DNA of 64,000 bases, from contig NZ_CAUHPG010000001.1 in the NCBI RefSeq assembly GCF_959608125.1, positions 108,503 through 172,502 on the forward strand. The letters run 5' to 3'. The notes under the pieces are model-generated. The model did not search any database. It was not told the DNA's origin and was given only the letters and a program-made list of their open reading frames with translations. Numbering within the stretch: the first letter of the stretch is position 1; each line of letters opens with the position of its first letter. This document shows positions 18,868-26,988 of this stretch, piece after piece. The position numbers and the translations under genes are program-made. The DNA is from an uncultured Slackia sp. GTDB taxonomy: Bacteria > Actinomycetota > Coriobacteriia > Coriobacteriales > Eggerthellaceae.

Positions 18868-19836
18868 CTACGAATGCATGCGGAAGTCGCGCATAAGATC
18901 CTGGCGGTTCGCCTGGCCCGTTTTGTGCAGGATGTTGTGAACATGCACCTTGACGGTCGAAAGCGCCAAGCTCATCTCGGTGGCGATGCATTGGTTGTCT
19001 TTTCCCAACAGCACTTCTTTGAGCACTTCCTCCTCGCGTGCCGAAAGGCCGTAGCGATCGCAATACGAAGCCAGTCCGTTGTCGATGAACGCGACCGCCT
19101 TATCGCAATTTTCGGCAGGGGGCGTTTTGAAATGCAGCGCGAACAGACGCCAGCAGCCGACGCAAACGAACGCAGCACACCAAATCATAAGCGCATTCTC
19201 GGCGAAATTGCGCTCGGGGAAGAACGGGACGGACCCCGATTCGACCAACTGGGGATCGATCACGAACATGAACACCGCATTTTCGGCCACGATGCACACG
19301 ACCAAAACCCACAGACCCGCATAGAAGAAGCGGTGGCGCCACAAACGCTCGCGCACGACGCCGTCGGTCGAGCCGATGTAGCGCATGGCGACGTAAAGCA
19401 GCATCCACACCATGACGAGCGAACGCATGCCGTAGAACAGGAACAGACCCATCGGTCCGCTGCCGACCGTGAAATACAGCGTGACGCTGCCGACCACGAA
19501 CACTGCGGTAGGAGCGACTAGAAGCACCTTGTTCTTCACCTCGAAGAAGTCGCACAGGCACAGCCAGAACGCCGTGACAAGCCCTGCGCCCGTGATGACA
19601 GAGGGCAGCTGCGACCCTACGAAATAAATCGAATCAAGCGGCTCGGAACTGCCGCGCAACAGAAAATCGTCTTGAAACACCAATGCCACGTCGAGAAAAT
19701 ACGACAGGAATCCGACGCCTGCGAAAATAAGGAAGCGTCGATGGGAGACGAGATAGCCCGAAAGGCAGAAAGCGGCCGCGACGATGCTCACCAACAGAAT
19801 CATCAAGGTGTAATAGAACATAACTACGATCGTCAT
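18868..19836 (-). CDS. Membrane-anchored LuxR-family regulator (7 TM + HTH)
   Basis: 322 aa. Seven hydrophobic helices in the first about 235 residues (near 8-28, 35-52, 72-94, 104-122, 126-148, 168-190, 213-232), then a cytoplasmic LuxR/FixJ HTH (about 258-322): YGLSAREEEVLKEVLLGKDN, IATEMSLALSTVKVHVHNIL. Such membrane-sensor LuxR proteins are greatly expanded in Eggerthellaceae and commonly sit beside a transporter or reductase gene. The ATG at 19836 has AGGGG about 10 bases upstream; the extension to 19923 lacks an RBS. Divergent from the YfcC-family transporter, the obvious candidate target. Ligand unknown. Confidence 0.88.
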   Translation of the reverse strand: MTIVVMFYYTLMILLVSIVAAAFCLSGYLVSHRRFLIFAGVGFLSYFLDVALVFQDDFLLRGSSEPLDSIYFVGSQLPSVITGAGLVTAFWLCLCDFFEVKNKVLLVAPTAVFVVGSVTLYFTVGSGPMGLFLFYGMRSLVMVWMLLYVAMRYIGSTDGVVRERLWRHRFFYAGLWVLVVCIVAENAVFMFVIDPQLVESGSVPFFPERNFAENALMIWCAAFVCVGCWRLFALHFKTPPAENCDKAVAFIDNGLASYCDRYGLSAREEEVLKEVLLGKDNQCIATEMSLALSTVKVHVHNILHKTGQANRQDLMRDFRMHS

Positions 19837-20035
19837 ACAGATAAGCCCCTGTTTCGCACGAATCAGAACAAAACCCGGCGGAAAAGCCGCAACGGCGACA
19901 AAACCGCACTTAAAACGATGCATTTAGCATTCTACACCCAAATTAAACCCATCCCCAACCCCTCTTAAATATCGCCGAAAATGCATTTCGGCTGTATATT
20001 CGTCTCGTAAAAGCGACTACCGATGAAGCAACCGG

Positions 20036-20060
20036 ATTCGAATCGAATTTCTATTCGAAT
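20036..20060. promoter_or_regulatory. Paired ATTCGAAT palindromes, candidate operator
   Basis: Two identical 8-base palindromes ATTCGAAT with starts 17 bases apart (20036 and 20053), downstream of the TATATT box and upstream of the leader hairpins. Placement between a LuxR regulator and its divergent neighbour suggests a protein-binding site. Confidence 0.4.
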
Positions 20061-20080
20061 ATTCAACTTCACGCGAAGCC

Positions 20081-20124
20081 GCAGGCCGCATTCACCCCTA
20101 TCCCATGCGGCCTGCGCCCCTTTT
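20081..20124 (+). terminator. Terminator/attenuator-like hairpin in the YfcC leader
   Basis: Perfect 11-bp stem GCAGGCCGCAT / ATGCGGCCTGC (20081-20091 with 20105-20115) followed by GCCCCTTTT, about 145 bases before the transporter ATG. Either ends a short leader transcript or acts as an attenuator. Confidence 0.45.
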
Positions 20125-20268
20125 CCATATTTTCCGAAACGGACATAGACGTGCCCGGCGGAAGAATTATGTCTAACGAAGGCCGTATGGGAAGAGCGGC
20201 CTTTCGATAGAGCGAGAGAGAGGCCGCCTCGTTTCGGCGAAGCGGCGCAACAACTGCAAGGAGGCACA

Positions 20269-21855
20269 ATGTCAGCAGAAGCCACGGCCGCCAAGCCGGT
20301 CGCGACGGTAGACGCACCGCCGAAGAAGAAAAAGAAGAAATTCAGCGTTCCTACAGCGTTCACGATTTTGTTCGTGATCACGATCCTGGCCGTTATCGCC
20401 ACGTGGTTCATCCCCGCAGGCGCCTACTCCAAGCTGGCGTACCTGCCCGATAGCTCCGAGTTCCAGATCACCGAGCCTAGCGGCGAAGTCCGCACCATAC
20501 CCGCGACCGAAGAGGCATTCCGCGCCGATCCCGAGCTTCAGGACATGAAGGTCGACGTCGCCAAGTTCCTCGACGGCTCCATCACCAAGCCCATCTCCGT
20601 CCCCGGCACCTACGAGGAACTTCCGCAGCAGCCCAAGGGCCTGTTCGATGTCACCGCCGCTATGGTCAACGGCACCATCAACGGCGTCGACATCATGGTC
20701 TTCATCCTTGTTCTGGGCGGTTTGATCGGCGTCGTCAACGCATCGGGCGCCTTCGAGTCGGGCCTGGTCGCCTTGACGAAGAAGACCAAGGGTCGCGAGT
20801 TCCTCTTGGTATTCCTCGTCAGCGTGCTGATGGTTCTCGGCGGCACGACCTGCGGCCTCGAGGAGGAAGCGGTCGCGTTCTACCCGATCCTCGTACCTAT
20901 ATTCCTCGCTTTGGGATATGACTCCATCGTCTGCGTCGGCGCCATCTTCCTCGCCGGCTCCATGGGCACCACGTTCTCCACGATCAACCCGTTCTCCGTC
21001 GTTATCGCATCCAACGCTGCAGGCGTCGCCTGGACCGAGGGCATCGAATGGCGCGTCATCGGCTGCGTCGTGGGCGCTATCGTGGTCGTGAGCTACCTGT
21101 ACTGGTACTGCAAGAAGATCAAGAAGAACCCCGAGGCCTCCTATACCTACGAGGACCGCGAGCACTTCGCCAAGCTCTTCAGCGTCCATGACTCCAATTC
21201 TTCCAGCATTCCTGCTTTCGACTGGCGTCGCAAGCTCATCCTGGTGCTGTTCGTCGCCGCCTTCGTCATCATGATCTACGGCGTCGTGAACCTGCACTGG
21301 TGGTTCCCGCAGATGGCTGCTTCCTTCCTGTTCATCGCGATCATCTGCATCTTCCTCACCGGTCTTGACGAGAAGACCGTCGTCGATGCCTTCATCAACG
21401 GCGCTTCGAGCCTCGTCGGCGTTTCCCTGATCATCGGTCTGGCCCGTGGCGTCAACCTGATCATGGAAGAGGGCTTCATCTCCGACACGCTGCTCTACTG
21501 GGCTTCCAACGCCGTCGCCGGCATGGAGGGCGCCGTCTTCATCATCATGATGATGGTCATCTTCTTCCTGCTCGGCTTCATCGTGCCGTCCTCTTCGGGC
21601 CTGGCCGTTCTGGCAATGCCCATTCTGGCGCCGCTGGCCGACACCGTCGGCATCGACCGCTCCATCATCGTCTCCGCCTACAACTGGGGCCAGTACGCAA
21701 TGCTCTACCTGGCACCGACGGGTCTGGTCATGGCAACGTTGACCATGTTGGACATGAAGTACACGCATTGGTTGAAGTTCGTTCTCCCGATGGTCGGCTT
21801 CCTGTTCGTCTTCGGCGGCGCACTGCTTGTGGCGCAGGTCATGGTAGGCGCATAG
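20269..21855 (+). CDS. YfcC-family transporter
   Basis: 528 aa with about twelve hydrophobic segments. The N-terminus has a run of seven lysines (PPKKKKKK) before TM1 (FTILFVITILAVIATWFIPAGAYS). Family blocks seen: VLGGLIGVVNASGAFESGL, TTCGLEEEAVAFYPILVPI, AGSMGTTFSTINPFSVVIAS, and near the end NWGQYAMLYLAPTGLVMATL. These match YfcC-type carriers, a branch of the C4-dicarboxylate/basic-amino-acid carrier group; the substrate (arginine/ornithine-type, peptide or dicarboxylate) cannot be decided. Strong AAGGAGGC RBS. Divergent from a membrane LuxR regulator. Confidence 0.88.
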   Translation: MSAEATAAKPVATVDAPPKKKKKKFSVPTAFTILFVITILAVIATWFIPAGAYSKLAYLPDSSEFQITEPSGEVRTIPATEEAFRADPELQDMKVDVAKFLDGSITKPISVPGTYEELPQQPKGLFDVTAAMVNGTINGVDIMVFILVLGGLIGVVNASGAFESGLVALTKKTKGREFLLVFLVSVLMVLGGTTCGLEEEAVAFYPILVPIFLALGYDSIVCVGAIFLAGSMGTTFSTINPFSVVIASNAAGVAWTEGIEWRVIGCVVGAIVVVSYLYWYCKKIKKNPEASYTYEDREHFAKLFSVHDSNSSSIPAFDWRRKLILVLFVAAFVIMIYGVVNLHWWFPQMAASFLFIAIICIFLTGLDEKTVVDAFINGASSLVGVSLIIGLARGVNLIMEEGFISDTLLYWASNAVAGMEGAVFIIMMMVIFFLLGFIVPSSSGLAVLAMPILAPLADTVGIDRSIIVSAYNWGQYAMLYLAPTGLVMATLTMLDMKYTHWLKFVLPMVGFLFVFGGALLVAQVMVGA

Positions 21856-21903
21856 CACGACAATGTTTCGCCTGTAACGGCGGGTCGCCAATACCCCTTT
21901 AAG

Positions 21904-21936
21904 AAACGGGCCGTCCCCTCCTTGGACGGCCCGTTT
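21904..21936 (+). terminator. Rho-independent terminator of the YfcC transporter gene
   Basis: Perfect 13-bp stem AAACGGGCCGTCC / GGACGGCCCGTTT with a 7-base loop; the T's are inside the stem end. A second hairpin with one mismatch (AAGGCCGTCC / GGGCGGCCTT, 21971-21994) follows as a back-up. Confidence 0.85.
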
Positions 21937-22068
21937 CGCATTCATACGAACCCGACAGTCCGACAAGCGAAAGGCCGTCCCCATGGGCGGCCTTCGTGCA
22001 TCCTGGCGGCGGTGCGGCACCATGACGCGACCAGAGACCCTGCCAACCCGCGATCGAAACGCCGAGCA

Positions 22069-22097
22069 TTTGCATTATTGCCCCTTGTTGCTATCCT
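22069..22097 (+). promoter_or_regulatory. Promoter upstream of the LAKTG surface protein
   Basis: -35-like TTTGCA (22069-22074), 17-base spacer, extended -10 TGC plus TATCCT (22089-22097). Would give a leader of about 120 bases before the ATG at 22221. Confidence 0.45.
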
Positions 22098-22220
22098 GAT
22101 GGGTTGACGTTACACACCAGACCGCCACGATGTGTTCCGTGTACCGAAGGAGCGTCGGCCGCAAACGGTCGGATCGCGCCTTCGCTTCATAGCGTTCGAA
22201 CCGGGAAACAAGGAGAAACC

Positions 22221-24548
22221 ATGGCAGGCACGCTGCATCCCCTATCCCGGGCTTTCAGGACGGCACTCGCAGCCATCATGGCTTTCGCGCTCTGCCCTTT
22301 GATAAGCCCGGCATACGCCGACGAAACCGCGCCTTCGGGCGGCGCGTCGGGCATGGACACCGCCGCGATCATCAAAGGCGGCGTCGAGAGCATCACGGCA
22401 TCATCGAACAAAGACCATTCGGACGATCTGTTCGGAAACGTCGAGCCACACGAGCTCGACGTAGCCAAGACGGTCGACGTGAACTTCGGCCTCGAGTACA
22501 CGCCGACGGCCGACGATAGGCTCGGCAAGGGCGACACGCTCACTATTGCATTGGAGCCCGTCGGCGCCGATACGCCCGACCTGCTGCGCGTTTACAAGGG
22601 CTTTTCGGACAAAAACAAAGAGGTCCATCTCAACGGGGCCAAAATCGCCGACCTCGCCTACCCGGACGGCAAAGCCATGACCTTCACGTTCGCGAACCTC
22701 GGAGACACGGAATTCCATACCGTCGAGGCCGTCCATCTCGAATACGCGATCGACCGCGCAGCGCATGCCGAATACTTCAAGAAGCACGCCGACAAAAAAT
22801 CCGTCGATCTGACCTACTGCCTCTCCGTCAACGGCACCCCCATCGAAGACAAAGCGATCAAGCTGACGGTGAACAACACGCTTCTTCCCAAGGAGGCGAA
22901 ATTCGTCAAAACGAGCGGACGCTATCAAGAGCCCCAAGAAGGCAGCACCGACTACGGTTCGGTCATGTATTCCATCTACGCGTCCACCAAGCTCTGCACC
23001 AACAACGAATTCGTCTTCTACGACACACCCGACATCAACCAACGCTTCGATGGCGATTTCGACATGGCCATCCCCGAAAGCTATAAAGGCGGCGGCGATG
23101 CGCTCGATTTCGAGGGAAACCATTACCGCAGCAACTCCACTACGGTCAGCCCCGCGACAGACCCGATGGAGATCTGGCTCTACGACGTATATTTCCTTAC
23201 CGAAGAGGCAGAGAACGCGAACGTGCCGCGTGAAGCGAGCTATCAAGAAAAGACGCTCGTCTACGAAGACCGCCTTGTAGGCAGCAAGCCGTACGCGAGC
23301 GACGTGCCGGCCGTCGTGCCCGCGAACATTTTGCTTGAAAAGCCTTCGGGGGAGCCGCTGACAAGCGACGAGCAAGCCCTCATCGACAACGCAGGCGGCC
23401 TGAACAAAACCGTCGGCAAGGGATTCAAGGTCCGCATCAAAAACTTCCATGGCGCAAACGCAGGCACCGTAGAAGGCGGCTTCATTACGATGACCTACAC
23501 CATGAACCTGGTGAACAATTCGCCGACGATCGACGAAAAAGGCAACCCCGTATATAAGAACACGGCATCGTATTTCGGCCAGGAGATTCCCATCGCTCCC
23601 GATAATCCTGTCCGGCACGAAGGGTCGACACTCGACGCCGTCATCAAGGGAAACACCACTGGCAGCGCTACCATCGAACCCGGCGGCGTGATCGTCGAAG
23701 GCGCCAAATATGGCACGATCGATTTCACCAAGGTAGCCGTTCCTGCGGACGGCGCGGCGGAAACGCCGCTCGCAGGCGCCACGTTCACCGTGTACGCCGT
23801 GGACGCGGAAGGTAAGCGCACCGTAGCGAAAACCAGCGGCGGAATTCTGCTCGAAAACCTGGTCACCAATGAGGCGGGCAAGCTGTGCACATCGGGGTCG
23901 ACCGATCCTGTCGACCTCAAACTGCCTTTCGGCACCTATGCGTTCGTGGAAACCACCGCTCCCGAAGGATACGAGCTCGAAGACGGAAAGACCGAAACGA
24001 CCGCGACCGTCGGCTTCATTCCTGTCGCGATAACGGTGACGAACAAGCCCGTAGCAACCGAACCCGATCCGGGACCGGAACCGGCACCCGACCCCGATCC
24101 CGAGCCCGAACCCAGCCCTGACCCTGGCCCTCAGCCCAGCCCCGGCCCCGACCCCGAGCCTGAACCGGCACCCGACCCCAATCCGCAGCCCGACCCAGAA
24201 CCCGATCCGCAGCCCGACCCCGAGCCTGAACCGGCACCCGACCCCGAACCGAACCCCGACAGGCCGATCGAGCCCGATGCCCCTGATGGAGACGGAGGCA
24301 CGGTCGCTCCCGACAAGCCCCATGGCGGCGGCGAAAACCAGAGCGACTCCGGCAGCGGCACGGCCGATGCTTCGGGAACGTCCCCCGGCGCTTCGACAAA
24401 CGCTTCCGACGAAGCCCACGGCGGCACCCTCGCCAAAACCGGCGATGGAGCCGCGACAATCGCCTTCGCAGCTTTCGGCGCCGCCGCCCTGGCGCTTGCG
24501 ACAGCCGCAACGGCCCGCACGAACCGCGCAAACAAAAAACGCGGGTAA
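22221..24548 (+). CDS. Sortase-anchored pilin/adhesin-like surface protein (LAKTG signal)
   Basis: 775 aa. A signal peptide (cleavage likely after Ala33, SPAYA-DE) is followed by a large unassigned ectodomain (about 40-490, isopeptide-adhesin-like beta-rich sequence) and a SpaA/prealbumin-like domain (about 497-610: YGTIDFTKVA...GATFTVYAVD...YAFVETTAPEGYELEDGK). A Pro-Asp-Glu repeat spacer (about 611-690) leads to a sorting signal LAKTG (737-741), then a hydrophobic helix and the basic tail NKKRG. The motif is a variant of LPXTG with Ala for Pro. The Lys and the E in ETTAPEGYEL are the residues that form isopeptide bonds in SpaA domains. ATG at 22221 has AAGGAG upstream. No sortase is in the window. 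Confidence 0.88.
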   Translation: MAGTLHPLSRAFRTALAAIMAFALCPLISPAYADETAPSGGASGMDTAAIIKGGVESITASSNKDHSDDLFGNVEPHELDVAKTVDVNFGLEYTPTADDRLGKGDTLTIALEPVGADTPDLLRVYKGFSDKNKEVHLNGAKIADLAYPDGKAMTFTFANLGDTEFHTVEAVHLEYAIDRAAHAEYFKKHADKKSVDLTYCLSVNGTPIEDKAIKLTVNNTLLPKEAKFVKTSGRYQEPQEGSTDYGSVMYSIYASTKLCTNNEFVFYDTPDINQRFDGDFDMAIPESYKGGGDALDFEGNHYRSNSTTVSPATDPMEIWLYDVYFLTEEAENANVPREASYQEKTLVYEDRLVGSKPYASDVPAVVPANILLEKPSGEPLTSDEQALIDNAGGLNKTVGKGFKVRIKNFHGANAGTVEGGFITMTYTMNLVNNSPTIDEKGNPVYKNTASYFGQEIPIAPDNPVRHEGSTLDAVIKGNTTGSATIEPGGVIVEGAKYGTIDFTKVAVPADGAAETPLAGATFTVYAVDAEGKRTVAKTSGGILLENLVTNEAGKLCTSGSTDPVDLKLPFGTYAFVETTAPEGYELEDGKTETTATVGFIPVAITVTNKPVATEPDPGPEPAPDPDPEPEPSPDPGPQPSPGPDPEPEPAPDPNPQPDPEPDPQPDPEPEPAPDPEPNPDRPIEPDAPDGDGGTVAPDKPHGGGENQSDSGSGTADASGTSPGASTNASDEAHGGTLAKTGDGAATIAFAAFGAAALALATAATARTNRANKKRG
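24052..24290 (+). repeat. Pro/Asp/Glu-rich low-complexity repeat encoding a wall-spanning linker
   Basis: About 80 codons of irregular PDPEPEP-, PDPGPQP- and PDPNPQP-type units, C-rich on the plus strand. Typical of cell-wall-spanning stalks. A shorter version of the same linker type occurs in the SLH protein at about 25576-25644. Confidence 0.85.
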
Positions 24549-24569
24549 CCCGCCCGATACGACGACGCG

Positions 24570-24854
24570 ATGAAAGGCTACGAGGGTGCCGAACCGAGCT
24601 TCGTCGTCGGCGACAAGGTCACGCGCGAGCAGTTCGCCAAGGTGTTCTACAACGCTACTAGACAACAGGGCGACGGCCTGATCAGCGGCGACTTCCCCGA
24701 CAAGGACAAGGTGAGCTCCTGGGCCGTCAGCCCCTTGGCCTGGGCCACCGGAGAAGGAATCGTCACCGGTATCGACGGCATGCTGGCTCCGCAAGGAGCC
24801 GCCACTCGTGCCCAAATCGCCACGATGGCCATGAGGACCGCCGCGATCGAATAG
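24570..24854 (+). pseudogene. SLH-domain remnant (C-terminal fragment of an S-layer protein)
   Basis: 94 codons. Begins inside an S-layer-homology motif (MKGYEGAEPSFVVGDKVTRE, then QFAKVFYN) and continues with a complete SLH-like unit ending TRAQIATMAMRTAAIE. There is no signal peptide, no RBS, and the first motif lacks its N-terminal half. The fragment is in the same reading frame as the preceding surface protein, separated by its TAA and seven codons. Most simply the leftover 3' end of a larger SLH gene; the alternative is a small secreted-by-readthrough tail. A terminator hairpin follows. Confidence 0.65.
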
Positions 24855-24882
24855 CCCGACGCGACGAATTTCCGCAAAACGG

Positions 24883-24909
24883 CGCGCCGCCCTCTTTCAG
24901 GGCGGCGCG
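24883..24909 (+). terminator. Rho-independent terminator after the SLH remnant
   Basis: Perfect 11-bp stem CGCGCCGCCCT / AGGGCGGCGCG, 5-base loop, followed by TTTCGTT on the plus strand. Confidence 0.8.
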
Positions 24910-24934
24910 TTTCGTTACAGGAAGACGCCTGCAG

Positions 24935-24970
24935 ATGGAAAGAACCGCCCCGAAAGGCGGTTCTTTCCAT
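24935..24970. terminator. Terminator of the SLH protein gene (convergent side)
   Basis: Perfect 15-bp stem ATGGAAAGAACCGCC / GGCGGTTCTTTCCAT with a CCGAAA loop, 39 bases after the stop of the minus-strand SLH gene. Confidence 0.8.
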
Positions 24971-25008
24971 CGTCGATATACGGTTCTTCATGCGCGAACG
25001 CGGACGTC

Positions 25009-26667
25009 CTACCACTTCACGGCGTCGACGGCAACCTTGCAGAACATGGCGCGCGTCGCGGTGCCCTGAGGGTCGAGCGAAACGGAACCGTCCCCGTTGA
25101 CGATGCCGCCCATGACGCCTTCATTGGCGAGCCACTTGAAGTACAGAGCGGCCCACGGAGAAAGCTTATCGAGATCGTGCGTGTTGGACGTGCCGTTCGG
25201 CCATTCCAGACCGGAAGCGTCGATATCCGCACCGCGGAACTTCTTCATATAAGTCGCTATGACCTTGGCCATTTCTTCACGCGTGATCGTGTCATCAGGA
25301 CGCACCGTCGGGTTCGCGCCGGTATCGCCCGTGAAGATTCCTTTGCGATAAGCCCAATTCATGGCCTCGGTATACCACGCGCCGTCGAGCACGTCGACCC
25401 AGGGAGTCTTATTGTCCGGAAGAGATCCCGTATCAGCGCCTCCGGCACGACAGAGCACCATAGCAACCTGGGCACGCGTCACGGCCTCCTCGGCCCCGAA
25501 ATCGCCGTTGGGATAGCCCTGCATCAGGCCGAGACGCTTCGCCTCCGCGATATAGGGCTCGTACCACGCATCGGAATCAGGCGCCGGGTCGGGATCGGGC
25601 TGAGGCTCGGGTTCGGGATCCGGCTGCGGTTCGGGACTGGGCTCGTGCGTGTCGCCCGTACGCTCGATGATGGCCAGGCACTGGGCCTTCTCGCGCTTAT
25701 AGCGGTTCTGCCAACCCTCGTGATACTGCGGCTGGCCCTTGTAGAACACCGCGACGTTCTGGATGACGTAATCGCACAGCACGCTGACGAACTCGGTGTC
25801 GGACATGTCATCGGTCAGGCCCGCGCCCGGCCACACGTACTGCTCGCTCAGATAATGATAGACGCCGTCCCAATCGTAGCCGTCGGAGACGCCACCGACG
25901 AACTTGCGCCAACCTGAGGTGCCGAACAGGTTCGACATCCCCCAGCACAGACCCTTGACCGCGTCGTTGCGATCGGAAATATCGATGCCGCGGCTTGCCA
26001 GGTAGCGTTCGGCAGGCATGTAGTAGTTCTCGTACGCCCAGCCGTCCTGCAGACGTGCGAACTCGCCATCGGCGGCACCGACGCCGTCGGCATATGCGGC
26101 GGCGACCCAGGCTTCGTTGAGAGCCTTGCCCAGCGCGGTGAACTCCGCGACGCCTTCTTCGTTTTTCTGACGGATGGCATCGGCGGCTTTGAACTCGTTA
26201 GAAGGAATGTCGACGAACTGCTCGAACATCGCATACTTCACGGGATTGTAGTGATAGCACGCGATCAAGAAGTTCTGAAGGCCGTATCGATGGTCGAACT
26301 GATAGAAGCCGAGGGCATGGTAGCCATCGCCCCAGCTAAACGTACGGTCGTACGTGCCGCCTTCATAGGCGCCGAAATACAGCATATCTTTCGAAATCTT
26401 CACCGGATAGACGCTGGCCGCACGGGCGGAATCAGACAGAAGCACCGCATCCTCGTCTGCGGCTTCGCTATAGAATTCGGCCTTGTCGTAGCCTTCCGCA
26501 GGCATCCAATCGAAGGAATCGGCTGCCGTCAGGGCGCCATCGGACTCGGCTTCGATCGCAGGGGCATCCTGGGCCACGGACCCGTCGGCAAGCGCCACGA
26601 CCGGCGTCATGGTGAGCGCAAGGGCGACCGACATGCCCGTCGCGATGACTTTATTGCTGGTTTTCAT
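25009..26667 (-). CDS. Secreted SLH-domain protein with putative lysozyme-like domain
   Basis: 552 aa. Signal peptide 1-27 (VVALA-DG); an uncharacterised domain (about 88-335) with YFGAYEGGTYDRTF and ALGFYQFDHRYGLQNFLIAC, a pattern I associate with phage-tail-lysozyme/VgrG-related muralytic domains (G-x-YQFD...LQxF; Glu102 a possible catalytic residue); a Pro/Asp/Glu linker (342-364); and three C-terminal SLH repeats (366-411, 422-478, 498-552) that anchor to wall-linked polymer. The muralytic assignment is inference. ATG at 26667 has AGGAG 9 bases upstream; 90 further in-frame codons upstream lack an RBS and signal peptide. Faces the SLH remnant. Confidence 0.85.
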   Translation of the reverse strand: MKTSNKVIATGMSVALALTMTPVVALADGSVAQDAPAIEAESDGALTAADSFDWMPAEGYDKAEFYSEAADEDAVLLSDSARAASVYPVKISKDMLYFGAYEGGTYDRTFSWGDGYHALGFYQFDHRYGLQNFLIACYHYNPVKYAMFEQFVDIPSNEFKAADAIRQKNEEGVAEFTALGKALNEAWVAAAYADGVGAADGEFARLQDGWAYENYYMPAERYLASRGIDISDRNDAVKGLCWGMSNLFGTSGWRKFVGGVSDGYDWDGVYHYLSEQYVWPGAGLTDDMSDTEFVSVLCDYVIQNVAVFYKGQPQYHEGWQNRYKREKAQCLAIIERTGDTHEPSPEPQPDPEPEPQPDPDPAPDSDAWYEPYIAEAKRLGLMQGYPNGDFGAEEAVTRAQVAMVLCRAGGADTGSLPDNKTPWVDVLDGAWYTEAMNWAYRKGIFTGDTGANPTVRPDDTITREEMAKVIATYMKKFRGADIDASGLEWPNGTSNTHDLDKLSPWAALYFKWLANEGVMGGIVNGDGSVSLDPQGTATRAMFCKVAVDAVKW

Positions 26668-26988
26668 GCATATCTCCTGAGCGTATTCATCCATATAAAC
26701 GTCAAGGCCGCGCGCCGAAAGCCGACAGATTCCGGGCTTCCTCATACAGCGCCTGAACGGCTCGTCTCGACGAACCGGTAAAACATACCACGACAACGTT
26801 TCAAAACGATCTTCAGGTCGATGATTTCGTCCCTGTATCGAAAACCCGACACATTCCCGCACGATGTGCAGAAAGACGGACGCGTTCGAAAGGTCCATGC
26901 GGTCTGCAACGACATCGAACCGGCTGAACATACGCATGAAAAAAGGCGGTCCCCTACGGGACCGCCTTCGTGAACACGAGCGCGATGC
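26668..26988 (-). other. Intergenic region atpC / SLH gene
   Basis: 321 bases. Holds the ATP synthase operon terminator (26943-26968) and the upstream region of the SLH gene. No convincing promoter hexamers and no gene were seen. Confidence 0.4.
26938..26968 (-). terminator. Rho-independent terminator of the ATP synthase operon
   Basis: Perfect 11-bp stem AAGGCGGTCCC / GGGACCGCCTT, CTAC loop (26943-26968); six T's follow on the minus strand. 20 bases after the atpC stop. Confidence 0.92.

Larger units (their letters stand above)
19837..20268. other. Divergent control region LuxR / YfcC transporter, with structured leader
   Basis: 432 bases, no gene. Possible -10 boxes: TAGAAT on the minus strand (19929-19934) for the LuxR gene and TATATT on the plus strand (19995-20000) for the transporter. 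Two copies of ATTCGAAT lie at 20036-20043 and 20053-20060. The transporter leader has three hairpins, at 20081-20115, 20179-20203 and about 20223-20246, before the AAGGAGGC ribosome-binding site. Confidence 0.55.
21856..22220 (+). other. Intergenic region YfcC / LAKTG surface protein
   Basis: 365 bases: two tandem hairpins (21904-21936, 21971-21994) ending the transporter transcript, then a promoter near 22069-22097 and a roughly 120-base leader for the surface-protein gene. No gene seen; a longer in-frame start at 22104 for the surface protein has no RBS. Confidence 0.5.

Noticed and set aside
20222..20268. T-box or known riboswitch in the YfcC leader
   Set aside because: No T-box consensus (GGTGGNACCGCG-type) and no recognisable riboswitch core; only hairpins were retained as an observation.
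22401..24815. 804-codon minus-strand open frame opposite the LAKTG protein
   Set aside because: The opposite strand encodes a protein with signal peptide, SpaA domain and sorting signal; the antisense frame is Gly/Arg/Val-rich noise.
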